From contig JADJMO010000013.1 of the NCBI GenBank assembly GCA_016709545.1, positions 293,372-357,371 on the forward strand: a stretch of DNA of 64,000 bases, written 5' to 3'. The stretch's first letter is position 1, and the number at the start of each line of letters is the position of its first letter. Positions 17,039 through 25,628 of this stretch are shown here, one piece after another. The notes under the pieces were generated by a model that made no database searches, had not been told where the DNA came from, and was given only the letters and a program-made list of their open reading frames with translations. The DNA comes from Myxococcales bacterium (GTDB lineage: Bacteria > Myxococcota_A > Polyangia > Polyangiales > JADJMO01). A program made the translations under genes and the position numbers.

Positions 17039-18046
17039 CTAGCGCGCCACGAGCACCGTCGCGTCGTCGTTCTTCCGCCCGAACTCCTGCAGGAGCTTCT
17101 GCGCGACGAGGATCGGGTGTTCGTGCACCGCGGGATCCCGGCGGGTGAGCGCCGTCCGGCTCAGCAAGCCGTCGCTGAACACGAAGAGGACGTCGCGCGA
17201 ATCGAGTGACAGATCCTCGACGTGGACGCGCAGCTTGCGACCGCGCTGACCGAGCGATCCTGGGCGACCGGTGAGCCGAGTGGTGCCGTCGAGCTTCACG
17301 TGATGCACCTCGACGTTCCCGACCCCCGACATGCGCGCCGTGCGTGCGCCCTCGTCGATGTCGACCACCGCGATCGCACAGCCCCGACTGTCGTGGAGTC
17401 GATGATCCAGGTCGAGCAGGATGGCATCGGTGACCCCCGCCACCCGCAGCGCGTCGACCGCGGTCGAGGCAGCCGTTCGGGCGTGCATTCCGTGACCGAC
17501 GCCGTCGGCCACCACGAGCCGCAGCCGGCCGTCCTCACGGAGGAACGTGGCGTCGTCGCCGGCCACCCTCTCGTGCTCGGCGGGGCGGACGATGAGCCCG
17601 ATCTCCCGCCGACGCGCGAGCGGGCTCGCGAACTTGCGGCCGTAGATGCAGGTGCCGGCGCCGAGCCGCAGATCGACGTCGAGCTCGTCGACGCCGCGGC
17701 GCACGCTCGCGAGACCCACGCCGAGACTGCCGGAGCTGCGCAGCTTCCCGGCGAACGCCGTGGCCGGGTCGGCGATCCCGTCGCCGCGATCCACCGCGGC
17801 CACCTCGAGCCCGACGGTCTTCTCGCGGACCAGGGGGCGCACGCCGATCCGTCCGAGCCGCGCGTGACGCAGCTGGTTGCGCCCGAGCTCCGAGACCACG
17901 AGCGTCAGCCTCTCGACCATCGCCTCGGGCATCCCGTGACCGACCCGGCGAACGAGGTCTCGGGCGAGGGTCAACGACGCTTCGTCCACCATCGGGACGA
18001 CCTCGGCGAAGCCCTCGAGCCAGCGTTCGCTCAGCGTCGCGTCCAT
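17039..18046 (-). CDS. ATP-binding SpoIIE/PP2C phosphatase, RsbX-like
   Basis: The product has 335 residues. An N-terminal GHKL ATPase domain (about 1-140: LTLVVSELGRNQLRHA N-box, DRGDGIADP and GSLGVGLASVRR) precedes a SpoIIE-type PP2C domain (about 145-335: GDDATFLREDGRLRLVVADGVGHGM, FVFSDGL, KNDDATVLVAR). In stressosome operons this position is taken by RsbX, the phosphatase that resets RsbR/RsbS. Its start overlaps the end of rsbT by 16 bp, so the two are translationally coupled. Confidence 0.88.
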   Translation of the reverse strand: MDATLSERWLEGFAEVVPMVDEASLTLARDLVRRVGHGMPEAMVERLTLVVSELGRNQLRHARLGRIGVRPLVREKTVGLEVAAVDRGDGIADPATAFAGKLRSSGSLGVGLASVRRGVDELDVDLRLGAGTCIYGRKFASPLARRREIGLIVRPAEHERVAGDDATFLREDGRLRLVVADGVGHGMHARTAASTAVDALRVAGVTDAILLDLDHRLHDSRGCAIAVVDIDEGARTARMSGVGNVEVHHVKLDGTTRLTGRPGSLGQRGRKLRVHVEDLSLDSRDVLFVFSDGLLSRTALTRRDPAVHEHPILVAQKLLQEFGRKNDDATVLVAR

Positions 18047-18447
18047 TTGGTGACGACGATGGTGGTCCCCTCGCCCGGACGGGTGTCGATGGCGAACTCG
18101 TCGACCAAGCGGCGCGTGCCCGACATTCCGAGCCCGAGCGAGCTCGCCGTGCTGTAGCCACCCCGGAGGACCCGCTCGAGATCGGGAATCCCCGGGCCGC
18201 GATCGGCGAACGTCATGCGCACCCCTGCTCGACGACCGTCACGCACCTCTTCGATGGCGGCGAGGCCACCGCCGCCGTGCTGCCACGTGTTGCGCGCCAT
18301 CTCGGAGGCGGCGGTCATGAGCGCGGCCGACGCGAACGCGTCGAACCCACCGCGCTGGGCGAGCGCGCGCGCGAGCCGGCGGACACGGACGAGGTCCTCC
18401 TCGGAGCGGATCGGGAGCTCCTCGCGCGCGACGACGGCGACGGTCAT
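18031..18447 (-). CDS. rsbT: Stressosome switch kinase RsbT
   Basis: The product (138 residues) is a GHKL Ser/Thr kinase that phosphorylates the STAS proteins RsbR and RsbS and, once released, activates a downstream partner. Visible motifs: N-box MTAASEMARNTWQHG, G1 FADRGPGIPD, and G2 ASSLGLGMSGTRRLVDEF. The start overlaps the rsbS stop (ATGA), and the end overlaps the RsbX-like gene. Length and operon order match the R-S-T-X arrangement. Confidence 0.92.
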   Translation of the reverse strand: MTVAVVAREELPIRSEEDLVRVRRLARALAQRGGFDAFASAALMTAASEMARNTWQHGGGGLAAIEEVRDGRRAGVRMTFADRGPGIPDLERVLRGGYSTASSLGLGMSGTRRLVDEFAIDTRPGEGTTIVVTKWTRR

Positions 18448-18803
18448 CGCGCGGAGGCCCCCGTCAGGATCGCCAGCCCCTCGTCGGCGTCGAGCGCGGT
18501 CTCGATGCCCTCGACCCCGAAGCCCATCCGCACGAGCGTGGCGGCGACCTCCGGGCGCATGCCCACGAGGACGGTGCGCGCGCCCATGAGGCGGGCCATC
18601 TTGCCCGTGTCGGCGAGCACCCGCGCCACGTAGGTGTCGACGACGTCGAGGCCGCTGATGTCGATGAGCAGCCCGTGCGCGCCGGTCTTCTCGATGCGAC
18701 CGAGCAGGTCTTCCTGGAAGCGCTCGGCGACCGAGTCGTCGAGGTCGACGTGGACGGCCGCGAGCAGGACGTTGCCGAGGCGGAGAATGGGAATGGCGGT
18801 CAC
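18444..18803 (-). CDS. rsbS: Stressosome scaffold RsbS (STAS domain)
   Basis: The product has 119 residues from GTG 18803, which overlaps the rsbR stop by 4 bp (GTGA). It is a single STAS domain: IPILRLGNVLLAAV, FQEDLLGRIEKTGAHGLLIDISGLDVVDT, ARLMGARTVLVGMRPEVAATL. The position of the phosphorylated Ser59 of Bacillus RsbS is Thr57 here (VVDT). Together with RsbR it is expected to build the cytoplasmic stressosome core that holds RsbT. Confidence 0.92.
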   Translation of the reverse strand: MTAIPILRLGNVLLAAVHVDLDDSVAERFQEDLLGRIEKTGAHGLLIDISGLDVVDTYVARVLADTGKMARLMGARTVLVGMRPEVAATLVRMGFGVEGIETALDADEGLAILTGASAR

Positions 18804-19738
18804 GGCTTGTCCCCGATTGGCCGGATCTCGCGGCCGATCAGCTTGAGCGCATGCTCGATGCCCTCGGAGAGCCTGGCCCGGGTGACCATCGAGGAGATGT
18901 CGACCCCGAGCTGGATGATGGTGCGCGCCACCTGTGCGCTCACGCCGGTGAGGATGGTGTCCGCGCCGACCAGGCGTACGGCGGCGGTGGTCTTGAGGAG
19001 GTGATCGGCGACCCGTGTGTCGACCACGGGCACACCGGCGATGTCGAGGATGAGCGCGCGCGCCTTGTCCTCGATGACGCGGACGAGCACGGTCTCCATG
19101 ACCTGCTGGGCGCGGTGGGAGTCGATGGCGCCGACGAGCGGGAGCAGGAGCACCCGGTCGTGGACGCGGATCACGGGGGTGGACAGCTCGCGGATGGCGG
19201 CCTGCTGGCGCCCGAGGCTGTCGAGGTTCGCGGCGATGTAGGCGTCGATCGCCAGCGACGTGTCGAACGCCACGAGCTTGTGCAGCGAGTCGAACGCGGC
19301 CATCGCCTCGACCCGATCGGGGATCTCGGCGACGATGCGCTCGAGCAGGAGCGAGAGATACTTGCGGAACGCGCCGATGTACCACTTGGGGGGCATCCCG
19401 ATGCGCTCGTGGGTGGCGCCGACCCGCAGCCGATCCTGGGCGTAGGCGAGGTCGCAACGGCCCGCGAAGAGCCCGAGGAAGTAGCTCCGCTGTAGACGCT
19501 TGACCCGACCGACCGTGACCTCGTCCGGAAAGAACGCGCGCGTGTCGGGGTGGCCCAGCAGGAGCTCGTAGAACGAGTCCACGACGGCATCCATGTGCCG
19601 CTCGGCCAGGGGGCGGAGGGCCGCGATCCGCACGAGGTCTTGGTCGTCTATGCAGAAGAGCGCTCGGCGCCTACTGACTTCGTCCTCGTCCAGCGTGACG
19701 TGCCCATCTGCCTCGTTGGCCTGAAAGCGTCGCTCCAC
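18800..19738 (-). CDS. rsbR: Stressosome sensor RsbR with N-terminal globin
   Basis: The product has 312 residues. Residues about 25-170 are a sensor globin/protoglobin domain; RVGATHERIGMPPKWYIGAF carries the expected proximal histidine (His110). Residues about 190-305 are a STAS domain with VVDT (Thr241) and ARTIIQLG (Thr273) at about the places of the two RsbT-phosphorylated threonines. Globin-type RsbR proteins bind haem and sense oxygen in other bacteria, for example Vibrio. This is the first gene of the R-S-T-X operon. A gap of about 70 bp separates it from the divergent histidine kinase. Confidence 0.92.
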   Translation of the reverse strand: MERRFQANEADGHVTLDEDEVSRRRALFCIDDQDLVRIAALRPLAERHMDAVVDSFYELLLGHPDTRAFFPDEVTVGRVKRLQRSYFLGLFAGRCDLAYAQDRLRVGATHERIGMPPKWYIGAFRKYLSLLLERIVAEIPDRVEAMAAFDSLHKLVAFDTSLAIDAYIAANLDSLGRQQAAIRELSTPVIRVHDRVLLLPLVGAIDSHRAQQVMETVLVRVIEDKARALILDIAGVPVVDTRVADHLLKTTAAVRLVGADTILTGVSAQVARTIIQLGVDISSMVTRARLSEGIEHALKLIGREIRPIGDKP

Positions 19739-19808
19739 CGGCCGGAACGTAGCTCAGTTCGACTACCACTGCTCCCAGAAGTGCTCTCCGCCGTGATAGG
19801 AAGTCACC

Positions 19809-20970
19809 ATGGACCGGTCGGTGAGGCTCCTCGTGCACTTCGGAGATCTGCTCTCCCGTGCAGCCGAACCCGCCGAGGTCATGGAATTGCTGGCCGAGGT
19901 CGGGTTGGCCGAGATCGGGGCCGACGCAGCGGTGGTGGTGGCCATCAACGAGCAAGGGGAGCTGGAACTGGGCGCGAGCAGGCAGCTCGACCAAGAACTC
20001 GGCGACTGGCTGGCCGACGTGGACGCCATCGGGACCGACCTCGAGCACCGTATCCTCGCGGCCTGCCATCGGCGGTTCGCGTGTGTCCACACCATCCCCC
20101 TTGGCCAGCGACAAGGACCTGTACGGCGCCCTCCTCTTGCTCCAGGTGAAGCTCGACACGCTCGACGAGCGGCGCCTCGGCCTCGCGACCGGGCTCGCGG
20201 GCCTCGCGGCCAGCGGGCTCAGCCGCGCCGCGAAATACGCCGAGCTCCTGCGGTCGTACTCGGAGCTGCAGGCCTCGCGGGAGGTCCTCGCGCGGAGCCA
20301 GAAGCTGCGGGCGCTGGGGGAGATGGCGGCCGGGGTCTCCCACGACCTCAAGAACATCCTCAACCCGCTCTCGCTGAACCTGCAGTTCCTCCGCCGCCTC
20401 GTGCCGCGCGATCAGAAGCAGGCGCACGAGTCGATCGACGACATGCTCAGCGTGCTGGAGCGGGGAGTGCAGACGATCGAGCGGCTGCGCACGTTCTCCC
20501 GGCTCGAGCCGAGCGGAAACGTCAAGGTCGTCGACCTCAGCTCGCTCGCCCACGAGGCGATGGAGATCGTCCGGCCGCGCACGCGCATGAACAGCCGCAT
20601 CGCCTTCCGCCTCCACGAGGACCTCCTCGTCTCCGTGCGCGCCAAGGTCGACCCCGCCGAGGCGGTCGCCGCCTTCGTGAACTTGCTGGTCAACGCCATC
20701 GACGCGCTCGAGCACGGCGGCAACGTCCGCCTCGCGACCGGCGTCGACGACCAGACGGCGTGGGTCCGCGTGAGCGACGACGGGCCGGGCATGAGCAAGG
20801 AGATCGAGGCGCGCGTGTTCGAGCCGTTCTTCACCACCAAGGGCGAGCAGGGCACGGGCCTCGGCCTCGCCATGGTGTACGGCTTCGTGCAGCACCACGG
20901 CGGAACGATCTTGCTGGAGACCGCGCCGGGCAAGGGCGCCACGTTCACCCTGCGCCTGCCGCGGGCCTAG
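19809..20970 (+). CDS. Sensor histidine kinase with GAF-like input domain, one frameshift
   Basis: The N-terminal part (about 1-140) resembles a GAF domain. It is followed by a coiled segment, an H-box ALGEMAAGVSHDLKNILNPL with the phospho-accepting His, an N-box FVNLLVNAIDAL, G1 VSDDGPGM, F-box EPFFTTK and G2 GTGLGLAMVYG. No membrane segment is seen, so it is cytoplasmic. The C run at 20096-20100 has one base too many; removing it joins HTIPLAS to DKDLYGALLL. Divergent placement next to rsbR suggests joint regulation. Confidence 0.88.
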
Positions 20971-21042
20971 CCGCCGTTCGCCCGGTGAGGCTCCGCTGCC
21001 AGTGAGGCTCCGCTGCCAGTGGCGTGTCGTCGTCGTCGTCAG

Positions 21043-21119
21043 TGGCGCGCCCAGGACGATTCGAACGTCCGACCTTTGGTTCCGTAGACCAACGCTCTAT
21101 CCAGCTGAGCTATGGGCGC
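21043..21119 (-). tRNA. tRNA-Arg (anticodon ACG)
   Basis: The 77-nt cloverleaf reads from 21119 down to 21043. Acceptor GCGCCCA pairs with TGGGCGC, discriminator G, encoded CCA; D-stem GCTC/GAGC; anticodon arm TTGGT-CTACGGA-ACCAA; T-arm GGACG-TTCGAAT-CGTCC. Anticodon ACG is the TadA substrate, and tadA is at 8.2 kb. The UAG formed by tRNA nucleotides 8-10 is also the stop codon of the upstream HEAT-repeat gene. Confidence 0.97.
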
Positions 21120-22219
21120 GTTCCCGTTGAAGGGGCCTGCACATTAGCTTCGGTGCCCACGGTGTCAAGGACTCTTCGAGCCCCCTCCAGCGACGCGAGC
21201 GCGTCCTCGACGGCCTCGGGATCGGCCAGCGATTCTCGCCCCCGGAGCTGCTCGATCGCGCCGCGGGCCACGGTGAGGCGCGCGTGCCCCGCGATGCCCA
21301 GGGCCACTGCCCGACGCGCGTACGACCCGCGCTCGATCTCGTCGAGGACGACGGCGATCGCCTCCTCGTCGCCGAGGCGACAGAGCGCGAGCAGCGCCGT
21401 CGTGCGCCGTGAGGGGTCGCCGAAGCGCGCGCGCAGGCCGAACACCGCGGCGCGCAGCGTGGGGATGGCGGCGCGCAGGCCGAGCTCGCCGCACAGCTCG
21501 AGCGCGATGAACGTGCGGCGCTCGTCGGTCTTCATGCTGCCGTCGACGACCGCGAGCAACACGGGTGCGCCGCGCGCATCGCCCGAATCGCCGAGCGCGG
21601 TGGCGGCCGCGAGGCGCAGCTCCTGACCGACGGCCGTGTCGCCGACGAGGCGCGCCAGACGGTCGGCGATCGCGGCCGGGAGCGGGTCGCCGGCGGCGAG
21701 CTCCGCGCACGCCTCGGCCGCGCGGACCTCCACCTCTTCGTCGGCGTCGTCGAGGCCGCGGCGAAGGGTCGCCCAGATGCGGTCCTTGTCGACCGCGCCC
21801 TTGGCCACTCGCGGGTAGGCGACGATGGCCTGGAAGCGGACCTCGGGCTGCTCGTCGCGCAGGGCCCGCTCGACCACCGCGAGCCCCTCCGCGTCCCCGA
21901 GCTCGCCGAGCGCCGAGACCGCGAGCTCGCGCACGAGATCGTGGTCGGACTCGGCCGCGGCGATGAGCGCGGGCAAGGCCTCGGTGGCGCCGAGATCGGC
22001 CAGCGCGAACGCCGCGTCGCCGCGCACCATCGCGGGGGCGTCGCTGCCGAGGATGCGCGCGAGGACACTGACGATGCGCGCGCGCGCCTCGCGGCCCTCT
22101 TCGCGGGCGACCCCCGGTGCGGCCGCGATGGCCTCCCTCTGCACGCGCGTCTCCGCCGACTCGAGATCGCGCAGCACGGCCGCCGTGGTGGCGACGCGCG
22201 CGCGCATGAGGAAGCTCAT
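21110..22219 (-). CDS. HEAT-repeat protein
   Basis: The product has 369 residues and is made of about eight to nine HEAT-like helical pairs of around 35 residues (patterns such as VRGDAAFALADLGATEALPAL, VRELAVSALGELGDAEGL and ELRLAAATALGDSGDARGA). It is a probable cytoplasmic scaffold with no catalytic motif. It is last in a coupled operon, its start overlapping the preceding lipoprotein stop (ATGA). Its final codons and UAG stop lie inside tRNA-Arg. Confidence 0.85.
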   Translation of the reverse strand: MSFLMRARVATTAAVLRDLESAETRVQREAIAAAPGVAREEGREARARIVSVLARILGSDAPAMVRGDAAFALADLGATEALPALIAAAESDHDLVRELAVSALGELGDAEGLAVVERALRDEQPEVRFQAIVAYPRVAKGAVDKDRIWATLRRGLDDADEEVEVRAAEACAELAAGDPLPAAIADRLARLVGDTAVGQELRLAAATALGDSGDARGAPVLLAVVDGSMKTDERRTFIALELCGELGLRAAIPTLRAAVFGLRARFGDPSRRTTALLALCRLGDEEAIAVVLDEIERGSYARRAVALGIAGHARLTVARGAIEQLRGRESLADPEAVEDALASLEGARRVLDTVGTEANVQAPSTGTRP

Positions 22220-23256
22220 GTGGCCCCGCGGACTCCGAAGAAGTGATAGTGCGTGACGTCGTCCACTCGACGGAGGTCGTAGCGCGCGGCGAGCGCGCGC
22301 GCGAACGCCTCGTAGCCGTCGCCGCTCAGATGCAGCCCCTCGGCCGTGACCCGCGAGAGCACCCAGTCGCCGGGGCGGCTCGAGTACCGGTCCGGCGCGG
22401 GCATCACCTCGTGGCGGAGCACGCGCCCCGTGCTGGTGTCGACGAACACGCGCTCGAGGAAGTCGCGGTAGCGGCTCATGCGCTCGATGGCGAACGTGGC
22501 GGGCAGCGCGCTGCCGCTCGCGAGCACCATCGGCGCGCCGCTCGGTCCGACGCCGAGGCGGTCGAGGGTGGCCCCGACGCGCTGGGTGAGCGTGGCGAGC
22601 GCGTCGGCGGTGGCGAGCTGCACCGCGTTCTGCACCTCGAGGATGCGCTGCTCGCCGGCCGGCCGCTGGGCGTAGCCCGTGACGTGCTCGGTCCAGACCA
22701 CGTTGCCCGCGCCAGCGCCCCGCTTGTCGACCAGCTGGGCGCGAAGCGTGACGTTGCCGTAGGCCGCGTAGTTGTGGCTCTGCACGTCGACGAACGCATC
22801 GGTCGACTGCTTGCTGCTCAGGACGACGACGGTCTGCTTGTTGGCCGCGAAGTGGGTGCCGTAGACGTGCTCGGCGACGAGGCGCAGCTCGAAATCGGCG
22901 GCGCCCGTGGCGACCACCTTCTTGGCGACCTGGCCCGCGGTCAGGTGCTGGATCGCGAGGCCTCGCAGCTCCTTGATCGCGTCGGGCCCGACGGTGAAGT
23001 CGTTGGTGAGGAAGTTCCCCTCGCGGCGGATGTGCACGCCCACGCCGAAGAAGATGAAGAGGCGCGTCCGCACGCTCGAGCCCTCGTGCTCGTCGTCGGG
23101 GCGCTCGTCGATCACGCTGGGCACCGCGAGCGTGATCTGCGGCGTTCGCGGCACGGGCGCGGCGGGGATCTCGGGGCCGAGGAGCGTGCCGCGAACGGGC
23201 GCGCCGGCGCCACAGCCGAAGAGCGCGAGGGCGAGGAACACGGACAGGTGGCGCAC
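22216..23256 (-). CDS. Lipoprotein of unknown function
   Basis: The product has 346 residues with lipobox LFGCG at about residue 15. An N-terminal strand region (TLAVPSVIDERPDD) and a middle part (DFELRLVAEHVYGTHF, VTLRAQLVDKRGAGAGNVVW) resemble periplasmic lipoproteins that accompany envelope transport systems. The C-terminal 100 residues form a separate mixed domain. It lies between the 220-residue lipoprotein gene (4-bp gap) and the HEAT gene (4-bp overlap). No family is claimed. Confidence 0.75.
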   Translation of the reverse strand: MRHLSVFLALALFGCGAGAPVRGTLLGPEIPAAPVPRTPQITLAVPSVIDERPDDEHEGSSVRTRLFIFFGVGVHIRREGNFLTNDFTVGPDAIKELRGLAIQHLTAGQVAKKVVATGAADFELRLVAEHVYGTHFAANKQTVVVLSSKQSTDAFVDVQSHNYAAYGNVTLRAQLVDKRGAGAGNVVWTEHVTGYAQRPAGEQRILEVQNAVQLATADALATLTQRVGATLDRLGVGPSGAPMVLASGSALPATFAIERMSRYRDFLERVFVDTSTGRVLRHEVMPAPDRYSSRPGDWVLSRVTAEGLHLSGDGYEAFARALAARYDLRRVDDVTHYHFFGVRGAT

Positions 23257-23259
23257 GAC

Positions 23260-23922
23260 TCAGCCCCCCTTCTTGGTCGCGCCGACGGCGGCGATGAACG
23301 CCGGGTCGGCGGTGAGCTTCTCGGCGAGCTTCCAGCCGAGCAGCTTCAGCATGTCGGTCAGGCCGTCGTACGGGTAGCGCCCCTCCACGCGATACGTCTT
23401 GCTGAGCGCGACCTTCCCGTTCACGTCGCGGACGAGCAGCGCGACCTCGAGCAGCCCCACCTCGACGTCGACCGACTCCTTCTTGTCGCGGATCTGATCG
23501 TGCTGGAGCGCGGTGACGGTGGCCGAGACCAGCATCGGCGCCTGCGCGCGGACCGCTGGCTCGACGAGCGCGGGCTCGGCCCGGCCGGCGTAGTCCTTGA
23601 GGACCGGCAGGCCGCTCGCGCGGAGGCCGTCGGATACGTGCTCGAAGATCTCGACCGCGCCGTCCTTGAAGAAGTACGTGCGCTGCAGGGCGGAGACCTC
23701 GTAGTCCTTGCGGTCGTAGAGCCCGCCGATCGGGTTGCCGGCCGTGGTGTCGAAGCGCCCGAGCACCACGAGGCGGTTGCCGGCGAGCGCCGGGATCTGC
23801 GGCTTGCCGAGGTCCGGCGTCGCGCCGACGTCGAAGCGGACGCTGCGGTGCGGCGTCGAGGGCGGAGACGACCAGTAGCAGCCGCTGCTCGCGAGCAGGA
23901 GCGCGAGGACGAGGCGCTTCAT
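23260..23922 (-). CDS. Lipoprotein of unknown function
   Basis: The product has 220 residues with signal and lipobox LLASSGCYW. The mature domain resembles that of its downstream neighbour in plan: a target strand LAGNRLVVLGRFDTTAGN, a helix with SDGLRASGLPVL, and a strand pair MLVSATVTAL and VDVEVGLLEVALLVRDVNGKV. The two may work as a pair at the outer membrane. The ATG overlaps the upstream stop (ATGA). Confidence 0.75.
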   Translation of the reverse strand: MKRLVLALLLASSGCYWSSPPSTPHRSVRFDVGATPDLGKPQIPALAGNRLVVLGRFDTTAGNPIGGLYDRKDYEVSALQRTYFFKDGAVEIFEHVSDGLRASGLPVLKDYAGRAEPALVEPAVRAQAPMLVSATVTALQHDQIRDKKESVDVEVGLLEVALLVRDVNGKVALSKTYRVEGRYPYDGLTDMLKLLGWKLAEKLTADPAFIAAVGATKKGG

Positions 23923-24266
23923 CGCGGCCCCTCCGCGCTCGACGGCGGGGCGACGACGGCGCCGTTCGGGCCGAGCGGCGTGCCCTGTTGCCCGAGGTGG
24001 GTGTTGAACTTGAGGCCGTCGATCGGCGTGGCCTGCGCGAACGGATCCTTGCCCGACTCCTCGAGCTTCACGCCGTTCGCCTCGCGGAAGTGGAATGCCC
24101 CCGCGTACTAGCCGCCCGGTCCGCCGCCAGCGATGACCGTGGTGCCCGAGGCCCGGAAGCCCTGGTGGTCGTATTCCCAGGTGGTGCCGCTCGGCGCGGG
24201 GGGCGCCCACGACGGCGGCGTGCACGCGACGAGCGCGCCGAGGCAGCAGAGGATGGAGCGTCGCAT
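23919..24266 (-). CDS. Small lipoprotein interrupted by an in-frame TAG
   Basis: It begins MRRSILCCLGALVAC, a lipoprotein signal. The frame runs to TAG at 24108-24110 after GGGPGG, then continues in the same frame (YAGAFHFREANG, FNTHLGQQGTPLGPNG) to a TGA that overlaps the next start by ATGA. The conserved overlap argues that the original protein was about 115 residues and that the TAG is a point mutation or base error. First gene of the four-gene envelope operon. Confidence 0.6.
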
Positions 24267-24327
24267 CCGACTCCTCTAGCACGCGCGCCCACTCCGAGCC
24301 GCTGCGGGTGCGTGCTAGGGTGCCGCC

Positions 24328-25623
24328 GTGCGCGCGTGGTGGATCGGGGTGATGCTCGTGACGACCTCCTGCGCGCTCGCGTGTCGACGGAAGGCCACGC
24401 CGAGCAACCCGCCCGTCGCTTCGGCATCTTCGCCTTCTGGTTCGGCCTCGGCGCCGCCGGCCCTTCCGCCGCTGCGGCTCGAGCGGTTCCTCGACGCGCA
24501 CGCTCTCCCGAACGGCCTGCTCCGGATCGCCGCCGTGGCGCGCGACGCCTCCATCGTCCTCGCCACCGTCGACGCCAAGCTCGAGACCCGCTCGGTCGAC
24601 GTGCTCGCCAAGGAGTTCACCGCCGACCCGGCCACCACCGAGATCGTGCTCGTGGGTGACGACCTCGTGGTCGCCGTCGGCAAGCTCACCAACGTCCGCG
24701 CGCCGTGGCTCCTGCGCAAGGGCCTGCCCCCGAAGGCCCTGCCCGCCGACTGGTGTCGCACCGCGCACGGCGTCGCCTACGTCGTGCGCGACCCGAGCGC
24801 GGCGATCGTGCGCTTCTCGGACAAGGACGGCGAGAAGTCCGCCGAGCCCATCGTGGTCCCGCTCGAGGCCGAGGTGCACCTCGCCTGTGGCCCGAGTTCG
24901 GCGGTCCTCTTCGTGCCCGATGGCCCGCGCTTGCAGGCCGCGCGGGTGTTCTCCGGCAAGGCCGCGGCGCTCGTGGAGCTCGAGAAGGACGGCGATCTCG
25001 AGGCCGAACTGCGCGATCGGCAGGTGCTCGTGCGCGACGACGCGTCGATGCTGCTCCTGCGGCTCTCCGAGACCAGCCTGGCCGTGCGCGAGGTCAAGGG
25101 TGACGAGCTCGGCAAGTGGGTCTCCCTCACCGACGACAAGGGCAAGCCGTTCGCGCTCGACCCCGACGCCGACCTCCTCGCCGCCACGGCCGCCAAGGAG
25201 GGCCCGGGGTTCTTGCTCGTGAGCTCGCCCATGAAGGGCGCTTGCCCGAGCGGCGATCCGCCACGCCGCATCGTGCTGCACACGCTCGCCAGGGACAGCG
25301 CCAAGGTCGAGAGCCGACCGATCGTCGAGCTGCCGTGCGGCGTCGACGCGATCCCGGCCAAGCTCACCCTCGAGGGCCCCGTCGCGCGCCTCTCGTGGAC
25401 GGAGCCCCTCAGCACGTGCAACCCCGTGCAGGTGGGGCTCTCGGTCGGCGCGGTGGTGGTGGCGAGCAGCGACAAGCCGGGCGCCCGTCGCGCCGACATG
25501 GCGGCGGAGGCGATCGTGCGCGTCGACGACACACGCTTCCTCGGCGTCGTCCGGCCGGGGGGTTGCGTCGGCTACGAAGCTCCCGGCAACGGCGCGCTGC
25601 AGTGGGCTCCGCTACCGAAGTGA
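24328..25623 (+). CDS. Lipoprotein, probably beta-propeller
   Basis: The product has 431 residues from GTG 24328. The signal has a lipobox near SCALAC, then a Ser/Pro/Ala linker (about 22-47). The rest is repeated four-stranded units with Asp-rich turns (IVLATVDAKLETRSV, EIVLVGDDLVVAVG, AAIVRFSDKDGE, ARLSWTEPL), as in surface propellers. It is divergent from the lipoprotein operon (about 60 bp between starts) and converges on the large membrane protein gene. No enzyme motif was found. Confidence 0.72.
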   Translation: MRAWWIGVMLVTTSCALACRRKATPSNPPVASASSPSGSASAPPALPPLRLERFLDAHALPNGLLRIAAVARDASIVLATVDAKLETRSVDVLAKEFTADPATTEIVLVGDDLVVAVGKLTNVRAPWLLRKGLPPKALPADWCRTAHGVAYVVRDPSAAIVRFSDKDGEKSAEPIVVPLEAEVHLACGPSSAVLFVPDGPRLQAARVFSGKAAALVELEKDGDLEAELRDRQVLVRDDASMLLLRLSETSLAVREVKGDELGKWVSLTDDKGKPFALDPDADLLAATAAKEGPGFLLVSSPMKGACPSGDPPRRIVLHTLARDSAKVESRPIVELPCGVDAIPAKLTLEGPVARLSWTEPLSTCNPVQVGLSVGAVVVASSDKPGARRADMAAEAIVRVDDTRFLGVVRPGGCVGYEAPGNGALQWAPLPK

Positions 25624-25628
25624 CTGGT

